A stretch of DNA of 18,716 bases, taken from positions 1 through 18,716 of the forward strand of contig CAZMRW010000086.1 in NCBI GenBank assembly GCA_964568805.1, given 5' to 3'. Origin of the DNA: CAZMRW01 sp964568805. Lineage in GTDB: Bacteria; Pseudomonadota; Gammaproteobacteria; Methylococcales; Methylomonadaceae. The translations under genes and the position numbers were made by a program. The notes beneath the pieces are model-generated. The model searched no databases. It was not told where the DNA came from and saw nothing but the letters and a program-made list of their open reading frames with translations. Shown here in pieces: positions 1 through 7,728 of this stretch. The first letter of the stretch is position 1, and each line of letters begins with the position of its first letter.

Positions 1-1
1 A

Positions 2-445
2 GGGATTTTGATAGCCATCATATTATTTTTGTTTGCATTAAAAAATGTCTATCATCCCTTAGACAATGTCCTGAGTTCTCTTTCGCGTTACGAGAAAAGT
101 TGGTTGGCATTTATTGGTGTTATTCATGGGTTGACCAATCTTGGCGGGTCACTGCTGACCATATTAGTACAACAAAGAGCTTACCCGAAAGACAAGGCGA
201 GAGTTAATATTGCTTCAGCTTATGCATTATTCGCCGCATTTCAATTGTTAACCTTGATATCAGCCAATGAAAACACCATAAAGTCTATTTTAGACAGTAG
301 CGGATATGTGATTGTAGGTATTTTCGTATATTTGCTTACCAACGAATTACTTTACAAGCGCTTGAATTCCAAGTCGTATGCAATGGCATTTTCTGGATTT
401 CTACTTTGTACGAGTGTGTTGGTCGGACTTAAGTCTGTGTTATGA
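2..445 (+). CDS. C-terminal part of a TauE/SafE-like membrane permease (5' end outside window)
   Basis: The frame is open to the left window edge, so the gene starts upstream; a TTG at 8 is only an internal codon that could initiate. The visible ~147 residues are hydrophobic, with about four membrane segments separated by short charged loops. A glycine-rich stretch, GLTNLGGSLLTI, near the middle resembles the second conserved half of TauE/SafE sulfite-exporter-type permeases, which move small anions or sulfonates across the inner membrane. The last residues are hydrophobic (GLKSVL) before TGA at 443-445. The next gene begins 57 bases later on the same strand with no evident terminator between, so cotranscription is possible. 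The family call rests on this one motif and the topology; another multi-spanning permease is possible. Confidence 0.55.
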   Translation, partial: GILIAIILFLFALKNVYHPLDNVLSSLSRYEKSWLAFIGVIHGLTNLGGSLLTILVQQRAYPKDKARVNIASAYALFAAFQLLTLISANENTIKSILDSSGYVIVGIFVYLLTNELLYKRLNSKSYAMAFSGFLLCTSVLVGLKSVL

Positions 446-502
446 TTCGGTCAAGTCATATTAATAATCAAACTTGCACGAACTAGAACTATATTTTATA
501 GC

Positions 503-1063
503 ATGGTAAAAATATCTGAGCCGGATAATATTCAGTTATTCATCAAGGCAATAGAGTTTGCGGCTCATAAACATCGCAATCAGCGTCGTAAAAATATCGA
601 AGCGACACCTTATATCAATCATCCGATCGCTTTAGCCTCGGTGTTAGCCAACGAGGGACAGATAGCTGAAATCAATGTGCTATGCGCAGCGTTATTACAC
701 GACACAATAGAAGATACAGAAACTACAGAAAATGAATTGCGTCTGGTTTTTGGCGAGACCATTTGCGGAATTGTTATTGAACTCACTGACAATAAAAGCC
801 TACCTAAATCTGAACGTAAGCGGTTGCAGATAGAACACGCCAATCACGTTAGCCACTCGGCCAAATTAGTAAAGTTAGCCGATAAAATTTGTAATTTGCG
901 TGATATTATCAGTAGCCCTCCTGCCGATTGGTCTCCTGAAAGGAAAAAAGAGTATTTCAATTGGACGCTACAAGTCGTCGACAAACTGCGAGGTACACAC
1001 CAAGGTTTAGAGAGACTTTTTGACGTTGTATTTAGCGATGGGCAGACTCTATTTAAGGGGTAA
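503..1063 (+). CDS. MESH1/HDDC3-like stand-alone (p)ppGpp 3'-pyrophosphohydrolase (HD domain)
   Basis: A 186-residue protein made of a single HD-type hydrolase domain like the hydrolase half of SpoT/Rel, with no synthetase, TGS or ACT domain. Visible motifs are HKHRNQRRK (22-30), YINHP (37-41), LLHDTIEDT (64-72) and KLVKLADKICNLRD (121-134). By analogy with the family, H40, H66, D67 and D127 would bind Mn2+, and the E70-D71 pair lies in the catalytic region. Length and motif spacing match animal MESH1 (about 180 residues), whose enzyme removes the 3' diphosphate of ppGpp and can also act on NADPH. Cytosolic; no signal peptide. Start ATG 503 leaves only a few residues before the domain. An intrinsic terminator follows at 1149-1180. 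Motif integrity argues for an active enzyme; which nucleotide it prefers cannot be read from sequence. Confidence 0.88.
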   Translation: MVKISEPDNIQLFIKAIEFAAHKHRNQRRKNIEATPYINHPIALASVLANEGQIAEINVLCAALLHDTIEDTETTENELRLVFGETICGIVIELTDNKSLPKSERKRLQIEHANHVSHSAKLVKLADKICNLRDIISSPPADWSPERKKEYFNWTLQVVDKLRGTHQGLERLFDVVFSDGQTLFKG

Positions 1064-1148
1064 AGACCTGAAATTTTAAGCTTGATACTCCATTAACTTT
1101 ATCTTTCTTACTTCAATTTTAGGAAGCCTTCCTAAGCGAAAAACGGTT

Positions 1149-1180
1149 TCCGGTATTAAACAATTACCGGAGCTTTTTTT
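1149..1180 (+). terminator. Rho-independent terminator after the MESH1-like gene
   Basis: TCCGGTA (1149-1155) pairs with TACCGGA (1165-1171) around a 9-base loop and is followed, after GC, by seven T residues (1174-1180). It lies 86 bases after the stop codon at 1063, in the sense orientation for the two upstream genes. Confidence 0.85.
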
Positions 1181-1295
1181 CGGCTGAATTTTTCTAATCT
1201 ATACTGAAACATCAGGTGTTGACTTTGATGCCAATGTTAGTATTTTCGGCATTGTTAATCAAGTATTAATCGTTTCATAAGTAATCGCATGCCGC

Positions 1296-1323
1296 GGAGT
1301 TTTAAAACATGTTTTTAAACTCC
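1296..1323. repeat. 28-bp imperfect palindrome centred on ACATGT
   Basis: The arms begin GGAGTTT and end AAACTCC, and the centre is AAAACATGTTTT. Only one symmetric base pair near each flank breaks dyad symmetry. No T-tract follows, so it is not a standard terminator. It sits between a terminator and a gene-poor stretch, and could be an operator for a dimeric regulator or a small hairpin element. Positions 1181-1461 otherwise show no open frame or RNA gene that I can recognise. Confidence 0.5.
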
Positions 1324-1461
1324 AATGCTGGAATCGGGAAAGTGCAGAAACTTATGGGACGATTAATATACCTATTAACACTTGTAACGTATGAGGCTTG
1401 CTTATCCTTATATTATTTATTTTATATTTGATCAGAATCGATCGCAGTTCACGTCAGGCAT

Positions 1462-1484
1462 AAAAAAGCCGGTGTTACCCGGCT
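1462..1484 (-). terminator. Rho-independent terminator, minus strand
   Basis: Read on the minus strand, AGCCGG (1484-1479) and CCGGCT (1472-1467) form a 6-bp GC-rich stem with loop GTAACA, followed directly by a run of T (1466-1462). On the plus strand the same hairpin lacks a following T-tract, so it acts leftwards, ending either the candidate small RNA or the broken secreted-protein gene. Confidence 0.75.
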
Positions 1485-1580
1485 CTTCAATATTTCGACT
1501 CGTGGCTAAGAGTCAAGGATAGTTGCCAAAAACTTTGGGCTTGGTCAGAAGCCTCCAAGCATCTAAGGTCAGCTGTCATA
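1462..1580 (-). ncRNA. Candidate small RNA of about 115-120 nt
   Basis: On the minus strand an exact TATAAT lies at 1592-1587, so transcription could begin near 1580. The putative transcript would contain a hairpin GCTTGG/CCAAGC (1560-1539), a hairpin GACTC/GAGTC (1514-1497) and then the strong terminator at 1484-1462. The -35 region is poor: TTGTAT is present but at a 19-bp spacing. The alternative is that this is simply the 3' untranslated region of the broken gene at 1658-2288. I do not recognise an RNA family. Confidence 0.25.
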
Positions 1581-1657
1581 CTAAAAATTATACTACTTCT
1601 CCTCAGTCGAAATACAACCCATAGAAAGGTTTTTTCGATCACTGACGAAACTAATTA

Positions 1658-2288
1658 TCATTTTGCGCAAAATCCTCCTGTTACTGTAAAATTGTCGACA
1701 AAGATCGAACCAGGGATAGGATTGTCGACTAAACCTTGGCCGGATAAGCGACCATTAGCATTACGCCATTTTCCAAAAACGGCTACAAGAAAAAATTCTT
1801 CATAGTCCATTGGATAAATTTTTTTTTTCCACGGTTTGTCTTTCATCAAATACAATTTTAGCCGATTGGCTGTCTCCCTATGAAAGATTCAATACGGTGG
1901 ACCCCGCACCCGACATAAAGTCTCCTCCATCAAGAAACAAAGGCAGCAATTCAGGTGGTGTGAAGGGTATGGCTTCCGCAAATGTCCGCTGAGCCGATTC
2001 CGTGAAGCCTGTGATACGCTTCTGTGACCCATTGATGGTCATGGTTGATCCTAATTTAATAATCCCTGATAAACAAAATGGCGCGCCAGGATATTGTGAG
2101 TTTGGAAATAGTTTTTTGACCAGTGTTCGATTGTCTGTCAAGAATGGGCAGCCAAAGCTGGTTCGAAACGTCAAAGCAGCATTGATCTCCACTTTATCGA
2201 ATCCACTTGGACATACTATGTCATCAGCCAAAACCGGTATTGAATTCAACAGAAATAGTGTAAGAAGAGATGTTATATAGCTTTTCAT
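1658..2288 (-). pseudogene. Broken gene for a small exported cysteine-containing protein of unknown function
   Basis: The first segment (2288-1878) starts with ATG and a clear signal peptide (MKSYITSLLTLFLLNSIPVLA, cut near ADD), followed by a chain with Cys residues in CPSGF, FGCPF and PFCLSG, and ends at TAG (1880-1878). A second segment, ending in VTGGFCAK at 1658, is in another frame and has no upstream ATG with a ribosome site, so it looks like the severed C-terminus. Two readings are possible: one indel near the TAG, giving RETANRLKLYLM, or a nonsense TAG plus loss of one A in the ten-A tract at 1828-1819, giving AKIVFDERQTVEKK before the downstream part. Eleven A residues would join the frame after TAG to the tail. 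I recognise no domain. If intact it would be about 210 residues, periplasmic or secreted. A sequencing error in the homopolymer cannot be excluded. Confidence 0.6.
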
Positions 2289-2801
2289 GATAGCCTATTT
2301 GAAAATATTCAATGAACCTTATTAATAAGCAAATTTTATGCCGTTATATATTACACTGATTAATATATTCTTTTTCAATTCTATTCAATTATCGTGTAAA
2401 AGACTTCTGACAATTCACCGCTATTTTATAACTCTCGCTTTACATTGCCTGTCAGGCATTTAAACAAATCCGCATAAGTTACTAAGATACCTTGGGATGA
2501 AGTCCTAAGCATATCGATTCAACCTGAAGTCCTCCATTGGCGAAAGGAGACGATCAGCAAGTTCAAAAAACTGATAATCACCGTGAATGCTTAATTTCAA
2601 TTGGTCGCATTGATGTGGATACACACCTGACCATATAGTCAGTATTACCCGACCAGCGTTAAGGCTTCCCTGCTGATATCGTAATGACGCTGCAATCTTA
2701 CGCATCAATAGACAAAAACCTCCGCTATAGGTCCTTTTGTGGTGCTGGCTGCTTTACCTTCCCCACCCGATGGGCGTTATTCCATCGCGATAAATCGCAT
2801 T

Positions 2802-2840
2802 CATAGGGCGCATTAGCGTAGCGTAATGCGCCGCCCTATG
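2802..2840. repeat. REP-like palindromic intergenic element
   Basis: Outer arms CATAGGGC (2802-2809) and GCCCTATG (2833-2840) flank inner arms GCGCATTA and TAATGCGC with a GCGTAGCG centre, with a small offset between the two stems. The core GCATTAGCGTAGCGTAATGC belongs to a palindrome type that recurs between genes in many gammaproteobacteria. Just left of it (about 2782-2796) lies a second small dyad, GCGATAAATCGC. Confidence 0.7.
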
Positions 2841-3124
2841 TGGACAATCATAAGACCCAATCCGCTTCGTTTCCGCCCTAGTGTCTTAGCTCACGTTTGA
2901 TTCGTGCGTCCTTCAAACTGATTTCAGAATAACCTTCAAGGAGAGCGTTTTTCTTTTCCCGTTGAACCGACAATAAAAGCGGAAAGAGTTCGAGCTGTGC
3001 TGACGAACAAAAAATACATTCTTTTTCATCGGGTATCTTGAAGGCCTTGTCGGGTAACGGTTTGGAATGTTTATGGCGGAGTCTGAAGCGGGATGACAGT
3101 AAAGCGCCAACAATGTTCGGTATA

Positions 3125-3140
3125 CCGTCAAGTTTGACGG
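3125..3140. repeat. Short perfect hairpin
   Basis: CCGTCAA and TTGACGG form a 7-bp perfect stem with a GT loop. There is no T-tract. It lies just beyond the tRNA-Ser terminator, and its role is unknown. Confidence 0.35.
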
Positions 3141-3176
3141 TAAGGCAATATGTCTTATTGTGCTTCGTTGGGCAAT

Positions 3177-3212
3177 AAAAAACCCGCTAAGCCAGATAAC
3201 TTGCGGGTTTTT
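3177..3212 (-). terminator. Terminator downstream of tRNA-Ser
   Basis: On the minus strand AAACCCGC and GCGGGTTT form an 8-bp stem with a 15-base loop, followed by TTTT. The element has A/T runs on both sides, so it may also act from the plus strand. It begins about 30 bases after the tRNA 3' end. Confidence 0.8.
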
Positions 3213-3243
3213 ATATTTATTTGTGCCTCGTTAAGTGCTCAAT

Positions 3244-3331
3244 TGGCGGAGAGAGAGGGATTCGAACCCTCGATACGTTGCCGTATACACACTTTCCAGG
3301 CGTGCGCCTTCGACCGCTCGGCCATCTCTCC
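3244..3331 (-). tRNA. tRNA-Ser(GGA)
   Basis: Reading the minus strand from 3331, the acceptor stem GGAGAGA pairs with TCTCTCC, followed by discriminator G and an encoded CCA (3246-3244). The anticodon loop contains CCTGGAAAG, giving anticodon GGA, which reads UCC and UCU. The long variable arm (TGTATACGGCAACGTATC region) is typical of serine tRNAs, and GGTTCGAATCC is the T-loop. The 88-nt length equals that of the enterobacterial counterpart. It has its own likely promoter at 3364-3392 and terminator at 3177-3212. Confidence 0.97.
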
Positions 3332-3363
3332 TGATTTTGAGCCCATAAGTATGGGAACCAATA

Positions 3364-3392
3364 AGAATAATCTAATTTACCTTATCTTGCAA
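3364..3392 (-). promoter_or_regulatory. Likely sigma70 promoter of tRNA-Ser
   Basis: TTGCAA (3392-3387), a 17-bp spacer and TATTCT (3369-3364) match the sigma70 hexamers at four of six positions each. The start would fall near 3357, giving a leader of about 25 nt that includes a CCCATA/TATGGG hairpin. It lies entirely between the uup stop and the tRNA. Confidence 0.45.
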
Positions 3393-3401
3393 CGACTTTT
3401 A

Positions 3402-5300
3402 TCAGACGCTGTCTTCTGCCAGGGCTTCGAGTTCGTCCCAGCGCTGATAGGCTTGTTCAAGCAATGCAACGGTTTGATTCAGTTCGTCCATGATTTTGGC
3501 GATGGCGGCCTGATCCTTTTTGTAGAATTCTGACGAATTAATCATGGCATTCAGTTCGGTTTGCCTGGTTTCCAGTTGCTCGATCCGTTCGGGCATTTGA
3601 TTCAACTCCTGCTGTTCCTTAAAGCTCAGCTTTTTCTTTTTAACCGGTGCTGGCTTCTCGGTTTTCTCTTTTTCCATCGTTTTTTTTAATGCTTGCGGTT
3701 TCGAATCCGGCTGCGGGCGCTGATTCAGCCAGTCGCTGTAGCCGCCGACAAATTCCTCGATTTTACCGGTGCCGTCCAGTACAAAAACGCTGGTGACGAC
3801 GTTATCAAGGAAGGCGCGGTCATGGCTGACCAGCAATAAAGTGCCGTCATAATTAACCAGTTTTTCTTCGAGCAATTCCAGCGTTTCCAGGTCGAGATCG
3901 TTGGTCGGCTCGTCCATGACGATTAGATTGGCGGGCTTGGTAAACAACCGCGCCAGCAGCAGGCGGTTTTTTTCGCCGCCCGACAGGCTTTTGACCGGCG
4001 ATCGTGAGCGGGCCGGGGCGAATAGAAAATCCGACAGATAGGACATGACGTGCCGTTTGTTGCCGCCGATTTCGACAAAATCGTTGCCGTGGGCAATGGT
4101 GTCGGCAACGGTCATTTCAGGATCGAGCTGGTCGCGCAGCTGGTCGAAATAGGCGATTTCCAGCCGGGTGCCCTGCTCTACTGTGCCGCTGTCGGGCGCC
4201 AGCTGTATCAGCAGCAGTTTTAACAAGGTCGATTTGCCGGCGCCGTTCGCGCCGATCAGACCGATTTTGTCGCCGCGCTGAATCAATGTGGAGAAATGGC
4301 TGACGATCTGCCGGTCGGGATAGGCAAAGCTGATATCGTTGACTTCGATCACCTTTTTGCCGGAGGCGTCTCCCCTATCCAGTGTGATTTGTGTCGTGCC
4401 CTGCAGATTCCGGCGCTGGGCGCGTTCGTTGCGCAGTTTTTCCAGCGCGCGCACTCGGCCTTCGTTGCGGGTGCGCCGGGCTTTAACGCCCTGCCTTATC
4501 CAGACTTCCTCGTCGGCAAGCTTCTTGTCGAATTCGGCATTCTGATTGGCCTCATCTTCCAGAGCGGCGGCCTTGCGACGCAGGTAATCTTCATAGCTGC
4601 CTTGCCACGACACCAGATTGCCGCGGTCCAGATCGACGATACGCGTGGCCAGTTTCTGCAAAAAGGCGCGGTCATGAGTGACAAACAGGACGGCGCCCTG
4701 AAAATTCAGTATCTGATCTTCGAGCCAGGTAATGCTTTCAAAATCCAGATGGTTGGTCGGCTCATCTAGCAGCAGGACTTCCGGCTCGATCACCAGCGCC
4801 CTGGCCAGCGCGACACGGCGTTTCCAGCCGCCGGATAGTTCGCTTATTTTCAGGTCGCCGGGCAAGGCCAATTTGCTCAATGTGGTTTCAACGCGGCTGC
4901 TGAAATGCCAGCCGTTATGCGTCTCCAGTTTGTGCTGCAACTCGCCCAGTTCGTGTAAGGCCTTATCATCATGGGTCATCGACTGTGACAAGTTATGATA
5001 ACGGGTCAGCCAGTGCCCCAGTTCGCCCAGACCGCCGGCAACGGCGTCGTAAATGGTCGCATCGAGAGGCAAATCCGGGGCCTGTTCCAGCCAGGCCAGC
5101 TTTAATCCGGGCTGACGCCAGATGTCGCCGTGATCGGCGTGGATGTTGCCGGCGATGATTTTCATCAGGGTCGATTTGCCTTCGCCGTTACGGCCTAAAA
5201 GGCCGACCCGTTCTCCGGCATCGAGTTGGAAGTTTTCATTGTTCAACAGGGAATGGGTGCCGTAGGCGATGGAAATATTGGTTAAGCGTAGTAAGGGCAT
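3402..5300 (-). CDS. uup: ABC-F ATPase Uup
   Basis: A 632-residue protein with two fused ABC ATPase domains and no membrane segments. Domain 1 has Walker A GRNGEGKS (36-43), signature LSGG (155-158), Walker B into DEPTNHLD (179-186) and switch VTHD (207-210). The ABC-F linker rich in Arg and Glu spans about 240-305. Domain 2 has Walker A GANGAGKS (350-357), LSGG (439-442), DEPTNDLD (463-470) and VSHD (491-494). A Lys-rich tether and a coiled coil (about 560-630) form the Uup C-terminal domain. Length matches E. coli Uup (635). Family members act on ribosomes or branched DNA, and loss raises precise transposon excision. I chose ATG 5300 over an in-frame ATG at 5390, because the longer form overlaps the upstream gene and its extra residues are unlike the family. 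Only 10 bases separate it from the CinA-like stop, suggesting translational coupling. Confidence 0.95.
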   Translation of the reverse strand: MPLLRLTNISIAYGTHSLLNNENFQLDAGERVGLLGRNGEGKSTLMKIIAGNIHADHGDIWRQPGLKLAWLEQAPDLPLDATIYDAVAGGLGELGHWLTRYHNLSQSMTHDDKALHELGELQHKLETHNGWHFSSRVETTLSKLALPGDLKISELSGGWKRRVALARALVIEPEVLLLDEPTNHLDFESITWLEDQILNFQGAVLFVTHDRAFLQKLATRIVDLDRGNLVSWQGSYEDYLRRKAAALEDEANQNAEFDKKLADEEVWIRQGVKARRTRNEGRVRALEKLRNERAQRRNLQGTTQITLDRGDASGKKVIEVNDISFAYPDRQIVSHFSTLIQRGDKIGLIGANGAGKSTLLKLLLIQLAPDSGTVEQGTRLEIAYFDQLRDQLDPEMTVADTIAHGNDFVEIGGNKRHVMSYLSDFLFAPARSRSPVKSLSGGEKNRLLLARLFTKPANLIVMDEPTNDLDLETLELLEEKLVNYDGTLLLVSHDRAFLDNVVTSVFVLDGTGKIEEFVGGYSDWLNQRPQPDSKPQALKKTMEKEKTEKPAPVKKKKLSFKEQQELNQMPERIEQLETRQTELNAMINSSEFYKKDQAAIAKIMDELNQTVALLEQAYQRWDELEALAEDSV

Positions 5301-5310
5301 GTTAGGGTCA

Positions 5311-6528
5311 TTAATGTTGTAAATAGCGTCGCAAAAAATCCAGCGCCAACAGGGCGGCCTGATTCTGCTTGCGCTTGATTGGGCCTGCAATCGAGTGCGA
5401 GGCCTGATGAAATCCGGTTTCGGTTAACAGGGTATTATATAGAACGATGATCTTGTCTTTATCTTGAAAAGAGTTGGCGCTGCCGTTATAGAGCTGTATT
5501 AGGACAAAATCCGAATCATGAGATTTTTTCAGCGCGCTAGCCAGACGTTTGGCCGTTTCCGGCAAATCGTCGCCTGCGATTTCGACGCCGAGCTTCTGCC
5601 CCAGTTTGGAGATCGATGGTTCAAAAATCGAGCCGAGCAGCCAATCCGAGCCGATGCATTTAGCCGCCATGAGGCCCTGGCTCGCCGTTTCTGCGACGAC
5701 CAGAGTTTTTCCGGCCGCTTGCATCAATCTGTCGACAACGGAAACCAGATCACCGGTCGCCTGATTCAGGCCGTCGATGCCGAAAACGGTATCGCCTATT
5801 TCTTTTGCAATGCGGGTTACCAGTTCAGCCATCGCCGGTTCCGGGTAATCCGAAGGAAACAGCAATTTGGTCTGCACGTCATCGACGCCTGCCCGAAAGC
5901 CCAGTTGAACCTGGCCTGGAATGGCAATGCGGTCCAGCCGCTGCTGAAGGTCCGATTCGCCGATGCCGAGTGTTTTGATGGTGACTAATTTTGCCGGCGT
6001 CAGGATAAACCGGCGGCTAAGTTCTGGCCGTATCCGCGCAAAAAAAATATGGTGCATTTCCGACGGCACGCCGGGCATGAACGCAAACCAGCAGCGCCCG
6101 GCCTGCAGTGCGAATCCGGGTGCGGTGCCCCATTCGTTATCGAGGCGTAGCGAGCCTTCGGGCAGCATCGCCTGTTTGCGGTTGGTTTCGGGCATCGGCC
6201 GGTTTCTGGCGCTGAAAAATCGCCGGATTTGCGCAAACGCGGTTTCATCGAATCGCAGCGGCCTGTTAAAGGCCTCGGCCACGGCTTCGTTGGTCAGATC
6301 ATCGCTGGTTGGACCAAGGCCGCCGGTGCAAAGGCAGCAATCAGCGCGCTCCGAAATTTCCTTCAGCAGCGAAATCAGGTCGGCCAATTTATCGCCGACG
6401 GCGGTATGCCGGGTGACAGTAAAGCCAAGCTGCACGGCTTGTTCGGACAACCACGCGGCATTGGTGTCGACCGTCTGACCGGTGACGATTTCCTCGCCTT
6501 GAGAGAAAATTTCCAGTGCCGGGTTCAT
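5311..6528 (-). CDS. CinA-family protein, MoaB/MogA-like domain plus degenerate amidase domain
   Basis: A 405-residue cytosolic protein. The N-terminal part (about 1-170) is the CinA/MoaB-type nucleotide-binding domain, with the motifs GEEIVTGQTVDTN (11-23), GGLGPTSDDLTNEA (69-82) and MPGVPSEM (151-158). A middle linker domain follows (about 175-260). Full CinA proteins hydrolyse ADP-ribose and deamidate NMN, the latter in a PncC-type C-terminal domain with a TAESCTGG catalytic motif and a Tyr-x4-Lys motif. Here the corresponding stretch reads AETASQGL (279-286): the catalytic Ser has no obvious counterpart, and the second motif is FEPSISK (302-308), with Lys but no aligned Tyr. I infer that the amidase activity is lost while the N-terminal activity may remain. 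It sits between an AEC transporter (43 bases upstream) and uup (10 bases downstream). Confidence 0.88.
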   Translation of the reverse strand: MNPALEIFSQGEEIVTGQTVDTNAAWLSEQAVQLGFTVTRHTAVGDKLADLISLLKEISERADCCLCTGGLGPTSDDLTNEAVAEAFNRPLRFDETAFAQIRRFFSARNRPMPETNRKQAMLPEGSLRLDNEWGTAPGFALQAGRCWFAFMPGVPSEMHHIFFARIRPELSRRFILTPAKLVTIKTLGIGESDLQQRLDRIAIPGQVQLGFRAGVDDVQTKLLFPSDYPEPAMAELVTRIAKEIGDTVFGIDGLNQATGDLVSVVDRLMQAAGKTLVVAETASQGLMAAKCIGSDWLLGSIFEPSISKLGQKLGVEIAGDDLPETAKRLASALKKSHDSDFVLIQLYNGSANSFQDKDKIIVLYNTLLTETGFHQASHSIAGPIKRKQNQAALLALDFLRRYLQH

Positions 6529-6571
6529 CCGGGCAGCTCGGTCGAATAAAATTCAATCATATAATTAAGGT

Positions 6572-7492
6572 TTAGCCTGTCAGAATGCCGTACCAAAAAG
6601 GCAGCGTCACCAGACTTAATAACGTGGTGACCGTAACGGCCATCGCATAAAGCGAACTATCGAGTTGGTAACGGTCGCAAAAAACGATGCCCAGCACCAT
6701 GCAGGGCATGGCCATTTCCAGCACGGCAGCGGCTTTGTGGTTGTCGTCCAAGGCTAACAGTCGAGAAAAGCCTAGCGCAAACCACGGCATCAAACCCATT
6801 TTGATGATGATAACCGGAAGCACATAAGGTAAATTTCGGAAGGTAACAGCCCGCCAACTGAGCGCCAAACCGAGTGAGAGCAACATCAAGGGCACAACGC
6901 CGGCCGATAATTTCTGCAAAATACCGGCAACCCAAGCTGGCATGGGCACGGCATACACATTCAAGAGTACGGCGATAATCGCAGCCCAAAAAGGGGGAAC
7001 ATTTAAAAACGTCAATGCCGATTTTTGTTGTTCATCACTATCGTTGCCGAAATATCGAGCAACCGTAATGCCTATCGTGAGTAAAAGCGGCGTCGCCGCA
7101 AACAGGTCCAACTGGATGGCAACGGACCTCGCCCAGGCCCCGAAGGTCTGTTCCAGCACCGGCAAGCCCAGGTAAGTGACGTTGGGAAAAGCTGCAGCCA
7201 GTATGATGGCGCCCATCTGTTGGTTTCCAAACTTTAAAGTTCGTCCGCACGCCCAGATTGCAATCATGGCAAAAACACCACTGGCAACTCCCATGAGCGT
7301 ATACTGCAGTGAATGCAAACCGATATCGGCCTGCCAAAGCACTTCCAGAACCATTGCAGGCAACAGCAGATAATAGACGAGCGTGGTCAGCACCAACCTG
7401 GTTAATTCGGCCGATATGCCGCCCGGTCGTAAATATCGCCAGATCGCTCCACAAGCAATCAAGGCGGACATTTGTAATAAGGTTGTGATCAT
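6572..7492 (-). CDS. AEC-family (auxin efflux carrier-like) transporter
   Basis: A 306-residue inner-membrane protein with about ten hydrophobic segments in two halves separated by a charged stretch (NDSDEQQKSA, about 150-159). The motif AFPNVTYLGLPV (101-112) in the fourth to fifth segment is the hallmark N-x-x-Y-x-G-x-P turn of the AEC family. Later segments carry LLSLGLALSW (204-213) and MAMPCMVLGIVFCDRY (260-275), matching the second half. Bacterial members export organic acids such as malate or malonate; the substrate here is not predictable. ATG 7492 places the first membrane helix at the very N-terminus, as usual. It appears to be the first gene of a minus-strand run with the CinA-like gene and uup; no functional link among the three is evident. 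Confidence 0.9.
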   Translation of the reverse strand: MITTLLQMSALIACGAIWRYLRPGGISAELTRLVLTTLVYYLLLPAMVLEVLWQADIGLHSLQYTLMGVASGVFAMIAIWACGRTLKFGNQQMGAIILAAAFPNVTYLGLPVLEQTFGAWARSVAIQLDLFAATPLLLTIGITVARYFGNDSDEQQKSALTFLNVPPFWAAIIAVLLNVYAVPMPAWVAGILQKLSAGVVPLMLLSLGLALSWRAVTFRNLPYVLPVIIIKMGLMPWFALGFSRLLALDDNHKAAAVLEMAMPCMVLGIVFCDRYQLDSSLYAMAVTVTTLLSLVTLPFWYGILTG

Positions 7493-7728
7493 GATCGCTT
7501 CAATGGTTATTGAAGAGGCATTTTAGCATTGAGCATGGGTTTCGGCTTAGCAATTATCCTAAGCAAGCGCTCTTGAAAGGAAGATCAATTTTGTCGCTGT
7601 CTACCAGACATGCTGACGGCGAGCCTTTTGCCGTTGGCGATAACGGGAGTGCTAGAGAGTTTAGAATGCAGGATTGATTATCAATCGGTCAAATATAATC
7701 GATTGATGAAAAAAAATGGAAGTTTGGA

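Larger units (their letters stand above)
2289..3243. other. Gene-poor stretch between the broken gene and tRNA-Ser
   Basis: No convincing gene is seen in these 955 bases. Short open frames on the minus strand at 2505-2708 and 2913-3131 match no family I know and have unremarkable composition. Visible pieces are the REP-like palindrome (2802-2840), a small perfect hairpin (3125-3140) and the tRNA terminator (3177-3212). The mixture of short inverted repeats and stop-rich frames looks like decayed accessory DNA on the 3' side of a tRNA gene. Confidence 0.5.

Noticed and set aside
1810..2280. Plus-strand open frames opposite the broken exported-protein gene
   Set aside because: They are antisense shadows; the minus strand carries the signal peptide and coherent protein.
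2505..2708. 67-residue minus-strand open frame
   Set aside because: A GGAGG lies about 17 bases ahead of its ATG, but the spacing is too long, the composition is unremarkable and no family is recognised.
2913..3131. 72-residue minus-strand open frame
   Set aside because: There is no ribosome site or recognisable motif; it lies in relic-like DNA.
5301..5390. Upstream in-frame ATG for uup (30 extra residues)
   Set aside because: It overlaps the end of the CinA-like gene, and the extra residues are unlike any ABC-F N-terminus; the family start is MPLLRLTNIS at 5300.
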